A stretch of 64,000 nucleotides of DNA, from the NCBI GenBank assembly GCA_017618215.1, contig JAFZUQ010000008.1:154635-218634 (forward strand), read 5' to 3'. The notes under the pieces were generated by a model. That model saw nothing but the letters and a program-made list of their open reading frames with translations, ran no database searches and was not told the origin of the DNA. The translations under genes were made by a program, and so were the position numbers. The stretch comes from Elusimicrobiaceae bacterium. GTDB taxonomy: Bacteria; Elusimicrobiota; Elusimicrobia; Elusimicrobiales; Elusimicrobiaceae. Shown here piece after piece: positions 1 through 9,505 of this stretch. Within the stretch, counting starts at the first letter, position 1. Each line of letters begins with the position of its first letter.

Positions 1-1
1 T

Positions 2-187
2 TTAGTCGGTAAAAATTCTAATTTAAATTGGGATAAACAACATATAGGACCGATTCTTTCAAGTATAAAATTGAAAAGTAATAAACAGCTAATATTGTTT
101 AAAATTAAGCGTGCGTTTTACAGGATATTGGGTTCTTTTATTTTAGATGAAGTAAAAAGACGTCGTTTTAGAAAGAAGCATGAGTAA
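2..187 (+). CDS. 3' end of an unidentified protein (partial)
   Basis: An open frame enters from the left edge and ends at a TAA at 185-187, giving 61 residues. The tail is very basic (ends in RRRFRKKHE). No motif is recognisable, and the start and most of the protein lie outside the window. The end of a glycosyltransferase or membrane-associated enzyme is possible, but that is only a guess from the basic tail. The frame is followed by a 41-base gap holding the promoter of the next gene. Confidence 0.5.
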   Translation, partial: LVGKNSNLNWDKQHIGPILSSIKLKSNKQLILFKIKRAFYRILGSFILDEVKRRRFRKKHE

Positions 188-213
188 ATTAAATCCAATT
201 TCCCATTTAAAAA

Positions 214-222
214 TGTTAAAAT
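214..222 (+). promoter_or_regulatory. Extended -10 promoter of thrC
   Basis: TGTTAAAAT is an extended -10 element (TGn plus TAAAAT at 217-222). It ends 6 bases before the thrC ATG at 229, and no Shine-Dalgarno sequence is present. Transcription would begin at or next to the ATG, so the mRNA would be leaderless (inference). Confidence 0.55.
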
Positions 223-228
223 ATATAT

Positions 229-1470
229 ATGAAGAAGATCTTAAACCTCCAATGCGCCATCTGTGGCAAAGAACATAAAACCCGCGAATCAGATTATGTA
301 TGTACTGCTTGCGGCGGGCCGCTCGCTATTAATTACGACTATAAATTAATCAAAAAACGTTTTGATTATGATGTGCTTGAGAATAATCCGTCTTATAATA
401 TATGGCGTTATTTAGACTTGTTGCCCATAGATGATCATGATGAGTTGCCACCTGTACAAGTGGGTTGGACACCTTTGTATAGAGCTGATGAACTCGCCGA
501 AAAATTAGGTATTCGTAAATTATTTATTAAAGACGAAGGTAGAAACCCGACCGGTTCAATTAAAGATAGGGGTAGTGCCGTAGCAGTTGCACGCGCTTTG
601 GAAGTTGATGCAAAAGTTATTACAGATGCTTCAAGCGGAAATGCAAGTGATTCACTTGCCTGTATCACTGCCGGTATAAATTTAAAAACCGTAATTTTTG
701 CACCTAGAAATACACCGGAGCCGAAACTTGTTCAGCTCTATATTTATGGTGCGGAAGTTATTAGAATTGACGGTACTTACGACGACGCTTTTGAAATTTG
801 CCGTAAAGCAACCGAACGTTTTAATTGGTATAACCGCGCAGCAGGTTTTAACCCTTATGCAAGGGAAGGTAAAAAAACCTGTGCTTTTGAAATTTGCGAG
901 CAAATGCAATGGGAAGCACCTGATAAAGTACTTGTTGCCGTTGGTGATGGTACAATTTTAAGCGGTATGTGGCGCGGTTTTCAAGATTTCAATAAACTTG
1001 GTATCATTGACAAGATGCCGCAAATGATTGCTGTTCAGGCTGAGGGCAGTTCCGCAGTAACAAAAGCTTGGTTTAATGACGGGAAACTTGAGCCTGTACA
1101 AGCTAATACGATTGCAGACAGTATTTCCGTAAATGTTCCGCGCGATGGTTTTTTAGCCTTGCAGGCTTTAAAAGAATCAGAGGGGAGTGCAGTTACCGTA
1201 AGTGATGCGGAAATTATCGCAGCTATCCCGGAACTTGCGCGTGCTTCAAGCGTTTTTGCAGAACCGGGCGGTGCAGCAGTTTATGCCGGCCTTAAAAAGA
1301 TGGTAGCGCAAGGCGCTATTAAGAAAGATGAAACCGTTGCTATCGTAGTCGGGGGAAACGGCCTAAAAGATATTGATGCAGCGGCAAAATCTATACAGAT
1401 TTCGCAAAATCTTGTGAAACCTGATTTAGATGAGATTGTAAACTTGGGGTTATTACCGAAAGAAAATTAA
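229..1470 (+). CDS. thrC: Threonine synthase
   Basis: PLP-dependent enzyme converting O-phosphohomoserine to threonine in the cytoplasm, 413 residues. An N-terminal zinc-ribbon-like segment carries C9/C12 and C25/C28. The fold-type II PLP motif PTGSIKDRG places the Schiff-base lysine at K112; the usual motif has F where I stands here. The SSGNAS-type substrate loop and the glycine-rich VVGGNGLKD phosphate-binding turn near the C-terminus are also seen. The related cysteate synthase shares this fold and cannot be fully excluded. The ATG is chosen because the only nearby signal is a -10 box 6 bases upstream. The gene probably forms an operon with the two glycan genes that follow, 9 bases downstream. 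Confidence 0.9.
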   Translation: MKKILNLQCAICGKEHKTRESDYVCTACGGPLAINYDYKLIKKRFDYDVLENNPSYNIWRYLDLLPIDDHDELPPVQVGWTPLYRADELAEKLGIRKLFIKDEGRNPTGSIKDRGSAVAVARALEVDAKVITDASSGNASDSLACITAGINLKTVIFAPRNTPEPKLVQLYIYGAEVIRIDGTYDDAFEICRKATERFNWYNRAAGFNPYAREGKKTCAFEICEQMQWEAPDKVLVAVGDGTILSGMWRGFQDFNKLGIIDKMPQMIAVQAEGSSAVTKAWFNDGKLEPVQANTIADSISVNVPRDGFLALQALKESEGSAVTVSDAEIIAAIPELARASSVFAEPGGAAVYAGLKKMVAQGAIKKDETVAIVVGGNGLKDIDAAAKSIQISQNLVKPDLDEIVNLGLLPKEN

Positions 1471-1479
1471 GGAGGAGTT

Positions 1480-2361
1480 ATGGACGAAAAATTGTCGTCT
1501 ACCGCCGTAATAAAAATTGATACGGCAGCCGCGCGCGAAGCGCAATACGACTTGCCGCAAAGTTATGGCAAAACGGAAAGTTTTTTACTTCCTAAAGACC
1601 CAAATTGGATGTTCCTTTTTTGGGAAATCATAAACGAAACTTTTGAACAAATTAAAGACAAAAAGGGGCAAAATGTCTTTGATAATGCACGCATGGTTAT
1701 CCGCGTATACGACATAACCGATAAAAATTTTGACGGTGCAAATGCCAATTCCCATTTTGATGTTCCTGTTGTGTTAGATGCAAGAAGTTGGTATTTGCAA
1801 GTACCGAGTGGGCGCACTTATATTTGCGATATCGGTGCAATTTTACCAAACGGGGAGTTTATTATCTTAACCCGTTCTAATAAAACAACTGTACCGACAG
1901 GCCAAATCTCCAATGTAATAGATGAAAAATGGATGATGGTTGAAGGCGAATATGAAAAGATTTTAAAAATGTCCGGTGCCGATATGTTTGGTACAGGTGC
2001 AAGCGAAAGGTTGCAGCATATTTTTGCACAACGCTGGAAAGCATTTGAAATAGGGCGTGATACAAACCCGTCTTCACATATTTCTTCCTGGGGTTCGTAT
2101 ACTTTACATAAACCGAAACAAATTGATGACGATATTTGGCTCAAAGCCGCTTGCGAAATAATTATTTACGGTCAAGCGAGCAAAAACGCCGACGTTTATA
2201 TCAAAGGGGAAAAGATTAATGTTAATGAAGATGGCAGTTTCTCCTTTCGCTTTCCTTTAAATGCGGGGCAAAATGTTGATATGCCTATTAAAGCCCAGCA
2301 TAAAACTAAAGAGGAAAAACAAAGATTCATCACCATCCGCGCAAAACGCGAGGAGGCCTAA
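1480..2361 (+). CDS. DUF4912 family protein
   Basis: Protein of 293 residues with no signal peptide. The segment LPKDPNWMFLFWEI near residues 37-50 is the hallmark of DUF4912. The family has a beta-rich fold and is often found beside glycogen or glucan enzymes (family knowledge). The C-terminal part, about residues 195-290, repeats an Ig-like pattern: WLKAACEIIIYGQ, then a strand-rich region with IKGEKINVNEDGSFSFRF. It starts after a strong GGAGG site and its stop overlaps the ATG of the GH57 branching enzyme by one base, so the two are probably translated together. A role in glycogen binding or in assisting the branching enzyme is inferred from context; the biochemical function is unknown. 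Confidence 0.8.
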   Translation: MDEKLSSTAVIKIDTAAAREAQYDLPQSYGKTESFLLPKDPNWMFLFWEIINETFEQIKDKKGQNVFDNARMVIRVYDITDKNFDGANANSHFDVPVVLDARSWYLQVPSGRTYICDIGAILPNGEFIILTRSNKTTVPTGQISNVIDEKWMMVEGEYEKILKMSGADMFGTGASERLQHIFAQRWKAFEIGRDTNPSSHISSWGSYTLHKPKQIDDDIWLKAACEIIIYGQASKNADVYIKGEKINVNEDGSFSFRFPLNAGQNVDMPIKAQHKTKEEKQRFITIRAKREEA

Positions 2362-3950
2362 TGGAACAGGAAAAGGGTTACCTTTCTTTGGTTTTGCATG
2401 CCCATTTGCCGTTTATCCGCCACCCGGAATACCCTGATTTTCTTGAAGAAGATTGGTTTTTTGAGGCAATGGTGGAAACTTATCTTCCGCTTTTAAATGT
2501 CTATGAAAATTTAACTGCGCAAGGCGTGGATTTTAGGGTAACAATGTCTTTAACGCCGCCGCTTTGTGAAATGATGGCGGATGAAATGCTTATTCAACGT
2601 TTTAGACATTATTTAAATCAAAGAATCGAATTATCTGAGAAAGAACTTGAGCGTACAAAAAATACCGAATTTGCTTATGTTGCAAAAATGTATCATGAGA
2701 AATTTCATAGATATCGTGAACTTTTTGAAAATTATTATCACGGCCGAATTTTGGAAGGTTTTAAAAAGTTCCAAAATATGGGCAAACTTGAAATTATTAC
2801 CTGCTGTGCCACACACGGTTATTTGCCTTTGCAGGTGCAAGAGCAAAGCATAAAAGCGCAAATTAAAATTGCAGCCAATAATTACCGCAAACATTTTGGG
2901 CGCTCTCCGCGTGGTATTTGGCTTGCAGAGTGTGCCTATAATTATGGCGTGGATAAATATTTAAAAGAAGAAGGTATAAGATTTTTCTTTATGGAATCAC
3001 ACGGTGTGATGCACGGTGTTCCTCGCCCGAAATACGGTATTTATGCACCGGTTTATACTCCACAGGGCGTTGCGGCTTTTGCACGTGATATGGAATCTGC
3101 CCAACAGGTTTGGAGTGCTGAAAGCGGTTACCCCGGTGATCCGCGCTACCGCGAATTTTACCGCGATTTAGGTTATGATCTTGATTACGATTATGTCAAA
3201 AACTATTTGCATAGCGACGGTGTAAGAAGAAATATCGGTATGAAATATTATAAAATTACCGGTAAAGTTGCTTTAAACCAAAAGCAACCTTATTACCCAA
3301 GTGATGCTTTGGAAGTTGCCGCCAGCCATGCCGGTAACTTTATGTTTAACCGCCAAAAACAGGTAGAATATCTATCAAGTGTTATAACGGACCGCAAACC
3401 TTTAGTCGTTTCAATGTACGACGCAGAACTTTACGGGCATTGGTGGTATGAGGGGATAGATTTCTTAGAATTTTTATTCAAAAAAATATACTATGACCAA
3501 AAAGATATTAAGTTAATTACACCTTATGAATATCTTGAAAAATACCCTGTTAACCAAGTTGTACAACCTTCCCCGTCTTCTTGGGGCGATAAGGGTTATA
3601 ACGACGTTTGGCTTAATAGCGGAAATGATTGGATTTACCGTCACCTTATTAAAGCGGCAGAACGTATGATTGAACTTGCAAACCGCTTCCCAAATGCTAA
3701 CGGTGTTTTAGGGCGAGCTTTAAACCAATGCGCGCGGGAACTTGTTTTGATGCAATCATCGGACTGGGCCTTTTTGATGACGGTCGGTACTGCAAAAGAG
3801 TATTCCACAAAACGCACCAAAGATCACGTAAAACGCTTCACCGCGCTTTATGAAATGATACTTGGTAACCGTATTGATGAGAATTACTTAAATGAACTTG
3901 AGTGGAAGGATAACATCTTCCAAGATATAGACTACAACGTTTATAGGTAA
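2361..3950 (+). CDS. GH57 family 1,4-alpha-glucan branching enzyme (DUF1957 type)
   Basis: Forms alpha-1,6 branches in glycogen. The protein has 529 residues, typical of GH57 branching enzymes. Conserved regions: LHAHLPFIRHPEYP at residues 12-25, the nucleophile segment GIWLAECAY with E190, and the acid/base segment SMYDAELYGHWWYEG with D354. The C-terminal helical DUF1957 part contains SSDWAFLMTVGTAKEYSTKR, as in characterised branching enzymes. It has no signal peptide, so it is cytoplasmic. Its start overlaps the stop of the DUF4912 gene (TAATG), and a strong terminator follows. With glgP at 20086-22635 it points to glycogen storage and mobilisation. Confidence 0.9.
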   Translation: MEQEKGYLSLVLHAHLPFIRHPEYPDFLEEDWFFEAMVETYLPLLNVYENLTAQGVDFRVTMSLTPPLCEMMADEMLIQRFRHYLNQRIELSEKELERTKNTEFAYVAKMYHEKFHRYRELFENYYHGRILEGFKKFQNMGKLEIITCCATHGYLPLQVQEQSIKAQIKIAANNYRKHFGRSPRGIWLAECAYNYGVDKYLKEEGIRFFFMESHGVMHGVPRPKYGIYAPVYTPQGVAAFARDMESAQQVWSAESGYPGDPRYREFYRDLGYDLDYDYVKNYLHSDGVRRNIGMKYYKITGKVALNQKQPYYPSDALEVAASHAGNFMFNRQKQVEYLSSVITDRKPLVVSMYDAELYGHWWYEGIDFLEFLFKKIYYDQKDIKLITPYEYLEKYPVNQVVQPSPSSWGDKGYNDVWLNSGNDWIYRHLIKAAERMIELANRFPNANGVLGRALNQCARELVLMQSSDWAFLMTVGTAKEYSTKRTKDHVKRFTALYEMILGNRIDENYLNELEWKDNIFQDIDYNVYR

Positions 3951-3970
3951 TTCTTATTAAAATTAATTTA

Positions 3971-4004
3971 AACACCCTTGGCTAAACCAAGGGTGTTTTG
4001 TTTT
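3971..4004 (+). terminator. Rho-independent terminator after the GH57 gene
   Basis: A perfect 11-bp stem (3971-3981 with 3987-3997) closes a 5-base loop and is followed by TTTGTTTT. It ends the thrC, DUF4912, GH57 transcript. Its T-tract overlaps the -35 box of the next promoter. Confidence 0.9.
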
Positions 4005-4030
4005 ACACGAAAACCTAAAAATAGTAAAAT
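4002..4030 (+). promoter_or_regulatory. Promoter of the alpha-2-macroglobulin gene
   Basis: TTTACA (4002-4007), a 17-base spacer and TAAAAT (4025-4030) fit a sigma-70-type promoter. The ATG at 4064 follows after a GGAGA ribosome site. The same TTTACA-N17-TAAAAT layout occurs on the minus strand at 60721-60749. Confidence 0.65.
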
Positions 4031-4063
4031 AAAAGTATATATTCTATCGTATACGGAGATATT

Positions 4064-7000
4064 ATGAAAAAATTTTTATTTTACTTTTTAATTTTAGCCC
4101 TTTTGGTTCTGCCTGCTTTTGCGGCAAACCAAACCCAAACTACAAAACAAAATGATATTGAGCAAACCATAACTTTAATAAACCAACACAAATATGATGC
4201 AGCACTTAAATTGATATATTCCGTAAAAGTTCCGTCTAATAAAGAAGAAAGAGCGCTTTACTATCTTGCCAAAATTAAAGCGCTTGAAAGCACCCCTTAC
4301 TATGCAAATGATTTAGTTGAAAGCAAAACCGATCCTACCAAATTTACAGATAAACAAAAACAAGATGCCATAAAGCAGTCTTATAAAGAACTTTGGAATT
4401 TACGCACGACACTCGTTAATATGCCTTATCAAGAAAATAAAAAATATTTGGGTTATGGTTATTTTCAAATTGAGCCGGAAAGTTTGTACGATGCTCTAGT
4501 AAATACCTTTATAAACAGGCAGATAGAAACGGAAACTAAAATTTTGGAAGAATCATATAAATTAGGCGGTAAAAACCGCGATGGTATACGTGAATATTGG
4601 CATATACAATATATAAATGCAGAAATTGAAAAACAGAAAACACGAACATCACTTGAATTATATAAAGAACAGCAAAAAGATTTAGCAGAACTTTTTGCCA
4701 CAATTTCCGGTTACAATAAAGATTATAACGGTAAATATAAACAATACTTTTTTGAAGCGAAAACTTTGCGCGGTAAATATGAGGCTGCTTTACAAAGTGC
4801 TCAATCTTATCAACAAGCAGAACAATTTTATAAAGCCCATGAAGTTGCCGAATATTGCGCACCTTTTGAAATAAAAAATAATGCTTGTGTTTTATTAAAA
4901 AAGGAAATTGAAAATCCAAGCGCTTATATAACAAACAATGTTCCTCATACTTATAAACCAAATACATCTTTGCCAATTAAATTTAAGGCAAATAACTTAA
5001 AACAAATAATTTTTAAACTTTATAAATTTTCTTTAAAGCAAACACAAAATGGGGTTGGAGATTTTAAAAACATTAAACCTTATAAAACTTATACTCAAAA
5101 TTTAACTTATGATAAGCCTTATACACCTAAAGAATTTGATTTTGAATTACCGAGTTTAGAACGAGGTTTTTATTATTTAACTCTTAATTATGGAGAGAAA
5201 GGATTAGATTCTCGTCATTTACGCATTACCGATTTGGCACTTTTGGCTACAAGCTATTTAAATACAGATAATTTACAAACCTTAAATTATAAAGATACAA
5301 GTGTAAATTTTTATACGCTTTCCGCACATAACGGGCAACCTCTTGTGGCAAGCATTTCGGGTGAGAAATTGAGCATGGTTCAAACAAATCAATCCGGCCA
5401 GGTAAATATAAAAGGAACAGATACTTTACGCAATATCGTGGCTAAATATAAGGATAATTATGCTTTAATAAATTATCTGTATCCGCAACATTATAGCGTC
5501 TCAAATCCAATATCAATTTATATAAATACTGACAGATCAATCTATAAACCTAGCGAGGAAGTAAAAATTGTTTTCAATGTAATGGAAAATAAAGATAATA
5601 AACATTTTACTTATCAAGGGCAGGATAAATTAGATATTATAATACGTAATGCCTCTTATAAAGAAATTGCAAAAGATACTTTAACCCTTGATAGTTTTGG
5701 CCAAGCAGTTTATACCTTTAAAGTCCCGCAAGATACAATGCTTGGTAATTTCAACATTAACGCACATATTAACAAAGGTAACGGTTATGGTAGTTTCCAA
5801 GTGGAAGAATTTAAGCAGCCGGAATTTACTTTAAATTTAAATCAGCCCGATACTGTTTACGGCTTTAACGAAGACATCACTATTGACGGTAAAGCCGCCT
5901 ATTATTCCGGCGAGGTTTTGGCAAATGCCAAAGTTAATGTCGTAATAAATAAACAACCTTTTTACCCTTGCTGTTACAGATGGGATAATTTTGAGTTTGA
6001 AAACGAAGACCCCGTTTATATGGAAATGTTGACGGATAAAGACGGTAATTTTAAAATAACCTTTACACCGAAAGCTAAAAAAGAAAAGAAAGTTTTACCT
6101 GCTCATTATTTAATTAAAGCGGAAGTTACCGGCAGTAACGGGCATACAATTAAAGGCGAAACAAGTTTGTATGTCGCAAATCAAAAATACTTTTTTGGCA
6201 TTGAAAAAGTAAAAGGATTTTTTTTAAATGATACTGAAAATACCTTGACTTTAAAAATGCAAAATGCCGCCGGTAAACCGCAAAAAGGCAAAGCAACGTT
6301 TAAAGTCTTTGAAGCAAAACTTAAAGACAGTAAAAAGATTTCTTATTATCAAGAAAATTATGACTTGTCTAAAGAACCTATTTTTAGTAAAGAAGTAGAG
6401 TTCAGCGGTAATGAAATTACCCAAAAACTCCCTGCTCTAAAAGAAGGTTTTTACGGAGCTAAACTAAGTGCCTACGGTGATGAAAGCGAAGCGTTTATCT
6501 TCCCTGTGTTTAACAGCAAAAACCCTAATTTGGCAGTGGAAGGCAGTGTAACTTTACTTGAAAATAAAAAATATATTGTGGGTGAAAATGCAAAAATTTT
6601 ACTTGGTGCAAACAAGGCAAAAGGTCCGAAATTTGTGGAAATTTATAAAAATGGTTTCTTTGTAAAACGTATGAAATTATCTAATCAACCCTTGCAAATT
6701 TTAACTTTACCAATTTTGCCTGAATATCAAGGCGGTATAAGTTTACGCTGGCTCGGTGTGTATGACTATGTAAGTTTCGAAGGAACACTTAATATAGAAG
6801 TCCCGTATTTGGGCAAAGATGTTGATGTAAAACTTAATGCACCGGAAAATTTAGAACCCGGCAAAAAAGCCGAACTTAATTTGATGGCAACTGTAGATAA
6901 AAAACCTTTACAAAATGCCCGTGCCATGCTTACTGTTTATGATAAAGCGCTTGATTATTACAGACCTCATAATTTCAGTTTACCGTCATTTTATGGGCAA

Positions 7001-9505
7001 AATTTTAATAGTGGCAGTATTACAAGTTCTTTGCAATCAAACGGCGCTATTTATTTAGGAGAAACGGCAAATTTCAGTGCTAGAGGGGGCAGGGGTGCCA
7101 TATCAGAAATGAAATCTATTAGTTTTGCTGCTTCTTTTGACGGTGCTGCTATGGAAGAGAGCATTTCAGCAGCACCAAGGCTTGCAAAATCTAAAAATGC
7201 TATAGTGCAAGATATGGATACGGTACAAAACACCGAAAATAATGGTGTCCGTACAGATTTTGCACCGACCGCATATTTTAACCCGGGGGCAGATTTGAAA
7301 AACGGTAAAACCGCTTTCAATTTCAAAATGCCCGATAGTTTAACGGAGTGGACTGCCGCCGCAATAGTTTTCAGTAAAACTTTGCAAATCGGCAAAACAC
7401 AAGTTAATTTTAAAACGCGTAAAGAATTAACCTTGCGCCTTGAAACACCCACATTCTTGCGCCAGGATGATAAAATCGTCATAAAAACTTTAGCAAAAAA
7501 TAATACTAAAAAAACTTTGCAAGGCGAGGTTTCTTTAACCCTTAATGTAAACGGTGAAACGGCGGAAAATAGTTTCAAACCGCAACAAATTTCCTTAAAG
7601 GCAGGGGAAGAAAAAACTCTTACTTGGCCCTACACCACCCCTAAAGATCTTGGGGAAATTACTGTTACCGCGGCCATCCGCTCCGGCCAAATTATTGACG
7701 GCGAAACAAGAACTTTACCGCTTTTAACAAGCCTTCAATATCTGCCAAACAGCAAAACAATTGCGTTAAAAGAGGGGGCAAATTCCTTGCAACTTGCGCC
7801 CGTTAAAGAGGGGGAAATTTTAAGTGCCGCGCATTTAACTTTGGATACTTCTTTGCTCGTGCCTGTAATATCTGCAATGCCCTTGCTTAGTGAGCAAACT
7901 TTTAAAACAATTACCGGCACTATTGACCGCTATTTGCCGCTTGCAATAATTAATGAACTTTACACGAAATACCCTGATTTCAAAAAAGCAGCCAAGCAAA
8001 TTGAGCGCAAAACCAGAACAGAAGAATGGAATAAGCAAACTTCTGAAATTTTATTGAAAGATATGGAACTCTCACCTTGGTATAACCTTTCAAAAGGTGG
8101 GTGTGAAGCTGATAATTTAATAAATATTTTTGATGCCGCAACCGTTGCCAAAAAACAAAAGAATTATGAAGAAGACCTTAAAAAATATCAAAATTCAGAT
8201 GGCGGTTTTACTTGGATAAAAGGCGGCAAGAGCAGTTTATATATTACACTTTATGTCGTAGACCGCTTAGCGCAGGCTTCATACTTTGGTGTTAAACCGC
8301 CGATGACAGTTACACAAAATGCTTTAAAATATCTGCATCAAAAATATAAAGAGTTTGATTTTTCAAAACCCTATTACCCGTTTGAAGCGATATATTATGC
8401 TTATGTAATAAGTGCTTTTGATAAAACTTTACTTGTTCAAGATACACGCAAAAAAGTACAAACGTTAGCTGATTATATTGATAAACAAAAGGAAATTTTA
8501 GCACCTCTCGGACAAGTTTACATGGCAGTTATTTACCATCGTTTAGGCAATCCGCAAAAAGCCAAAAAGTATATTAATAAACTTTTTGAAACCGCCAAAG
8601 AAAATGATATTACCGGCACAAGTTTTGCTATGGAAGAACGCTCTTGGCAGTGGTTTAATGACGGCCTTAATTTGCATGCTGAGGCCTTACGCATGTTGCT
8701 TGAAATTGAGCCAAATAGCCCGCGTATTGATGGCCTTATAAAGTGGATTATGTTTAACAAGAAAGCGACGATGTGGGGCAGTACAACCAATGCCGCAAAG
8801 GCGGTGTATGCCTTGCTTGATGCAATAAAATCCTGGGATATTTTAGGGCAAAATAAACATTATGATATTGCTTGGAACGGGCAAAATTATAACCTTGATT
8901 TTGGCCCATTTGCAAAGGAAAGTAAGACGGTGTTTAGCGTGTATGCGCCACAGGCAAATAATGAAAGTTTGAAAGCGACAATAACACAAAATACAACTGT
9001 GGCACAGGGCAAAAAAGCCCAAAAAACTTTGCCGAGTTTTGCAACTTTAAGCAATCTTATTATCAGCAATTTGCCGCAGGAAGCAAGCCCGAAAGGTGTT
9101 TTAAATATTACAAAGAATTATTATTTAATAGAAGGTAACACCGTCAGGCCATTAAAAGAAAATGAGGAAATCAAAGTCGGTTCCAAAATACAAGTGCGTT
9201 TAACTGTTAAAGCGGAACATAACTTTGATTTTGTGATGATTCAAGATCGTAAACCTGCCGCTTTTGACACGGAAAAATTGCTTTCCGGTTGGGTGTGGGA
9301 CGGTTTATCACGTTATGAAGATTTGCAACTTGCACAAACTAATTTCTTTATGGATTATGTGCCTGTCGGTACTTATGAACTTAAATACATTTTACGTCCG
9401 ACGGCGGAAGGTGTATTTAATGTCGGAGCAAGCGTGATGCAGAGCATGTTTGCGCCGGAAATTTCCGCACATAGCAACAGCTTTATAATTAAAGTTGTAA
9501 AGTAA
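4064..9505 (+). CDS. Bacterial alpha-2-macroglobulin family protein, thioester cysteine absent
   Basis: Exported protein of 1813 residues with signal peptide MKKFLFYFLILALLVLPAFA and no lipobox, so it is soluble in the periplasm. After a helical N-terminal part (about residues 25-290) come macroglobulin-like domains: an MG2-type segment with YINTDRSIYKPSEEVKI, then the A2M core with FKMPDSLTEWTAAAIVFSKT. The terpenoid-cyclase-like domain normally opens with a CxEQ thioester. Here the corresponding residues 1275-1278 read LSEQ, so no thioester can form. Such proteins trap or inhibit proteases in the bacterial envelope; thioester-less members exist (for example the YfaS type). No pbpC gene is adjacent. 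The stop abuts the convergent nadE stop with no terminator between them. Confidence 0.88.
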   Translation: MKKFLFYFLILALLVLPAFAANQTQTTKQNDIEQTITLINQHKYDAALKLIYSVKVPSNKEERALYYLAKIKALESTPYYANDLVESKTDPTKFTDKQKQDAIKQSYKELWNLRTTLVNMPYQENKKYLGYGYFQIEPESLYDALVNTFINRQIETETKILEESYKLGGKNRDGIREYWHIQYINAEIEKQKTRTSLELYKEQQKDLAELFATISGYNKDYNGKYKQYFFEAKTLRGKYEAALQSAQSYQQAEQFYKAHEVAEYCAPFEIKNNACVLLKKEIENPSAYITNNVPHTYKPNTSLPIKFKANNLKQIIFKLYKFSLKQTQNGVGDFKNIKPYKTYTQNLTYDKPYTPKEFDFELPSLERGFYYLTLNYGEKGLDSRHLRITDLALLATSYLNTDNLQTLNYKDTSVNFYTLSAHNGQPLVASISGEKLSMVQTNQSGQVNIKGTDTLRNIVAKYKDNYALINYLYPQHYSVSNPISIYINTDRSIYKPSEEVKIVFNVMENKDNKHFTYQGQDKLDIIIRNASYKEIAKDTLTLDSFGQAVYTFKVPQDTMLGNFNINAHINKGNGYGSFQVEEFKQPEFTLNLNQPDTVYGFNEDITIDGKAAYYSGEVLANAKVNVVINKQPFYPCCYRWDNFEFENEDPVYMEMLTDKDGNFKITFTPKAKKEKKVLPAHYLIKAEVTGSNGHTIKGETSLYVANQKYFFGIEKVKGFFLNDTENTLTLKMQNAAGKPQKGKATFKVFEAKLKDSKKISYYQENYDLSKEPIFSKEVEFSGNEITQKLPALKEGFYGAKLSAYGDESEAFIFPVFNSKNPNLAVEGSVTLLENKKYIVGENAKILLGANKAKGPKFVEIYKNGFFVKRMKLSNQPLQILTLPILPEYQGGISLRWLGVYDYVSFEGTLNIEVPYLGKDVDVKLNAPENLEPGKKAELNLMATVDKKPLQNARAMLTVYDKALDYYRPHNFSLPSFYGQNFNSGSITSSLQSNGAIYLGETANFSARGGRGAISEMKSISFAASFDGAAMEESISAAPRLAKSKNAIVQDMDTVQNTENNGVRTDFAPTAYFNPGADLKNGKTAFNFKMPDSLTEWTAAAIVFSKTLQIGKTQVNFKTRKELTLRLETPTFLRQDDKIVIKTLAKNNTKKTLQGEVSLTLNVNGETAENSFKPQQISLKAGEEKTLTWPYTTPKDLGEITVTAAIRSGQIIDGETRTLPLLTSLQYLPNSKTIALKEGANSLQLAPVKEGEILSAAHLTLDTSLLVPVISAMPLLSEQTFKTITGTIDRYLPLAIINELYTKYPDFKKAAKQIERKTRTEEWNKQTSEILLKDMELSPWYNLSKGGCEADNLINIFDAATVAKKQKNYEEDLKKYQNSDGGFTWIKGGKSSLYITLYVVDRLAQASYFGVKPPMTVTQNALKYLHQKYKEFDFSKPYYPFEAIYYAYVISAFDKTLLVQDTRKKVQTLADYIDKQKEILAPLGQVYMAVIYHRLGNPQKAKKYINKLFETAKENDITGTSFAMEERSWQWFNDGLNLHAEALRMLLEIEPNSPRIDGLIKWIMFNKKATMWGSTTNAAKAVYALLDAIKSWDILGQNKHYDIAWNGQNYNLDFGPFAKESKTVFSVYAPQANNESLKATITQNTTVAQGKKAQKTLPSFATLSNLIISNLPQEASPKGVLNITKNYYLIEGNTVRPLKENEEIKVGSKIQVRLTVKAEHNFDFVMIQDRKPAAFDTEKLLSGWVWDGLSRYEDLQLAQTNFFMDYVPVGTYELKYILRPTAEGVFNVGASVMQSMFAPEISAHSNSFIIKVVK

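Noticed and set aside
4536..4976. 146-codon minus-strand frame in the 5' part of the macroglobulin gene
   Set aside because: Antisense to a continuous 1813-residue reading frame; the composition is Tyr/Phe-rich noise.
7051..7578. 175-codon open frame on the minus strand inside the macroglobulin gene
   Set aside because: It lies wholly opposite a well-supported gene, has no ribosome site or recognisable protein pattern, and follows from codon bias of the plus-strand gene.
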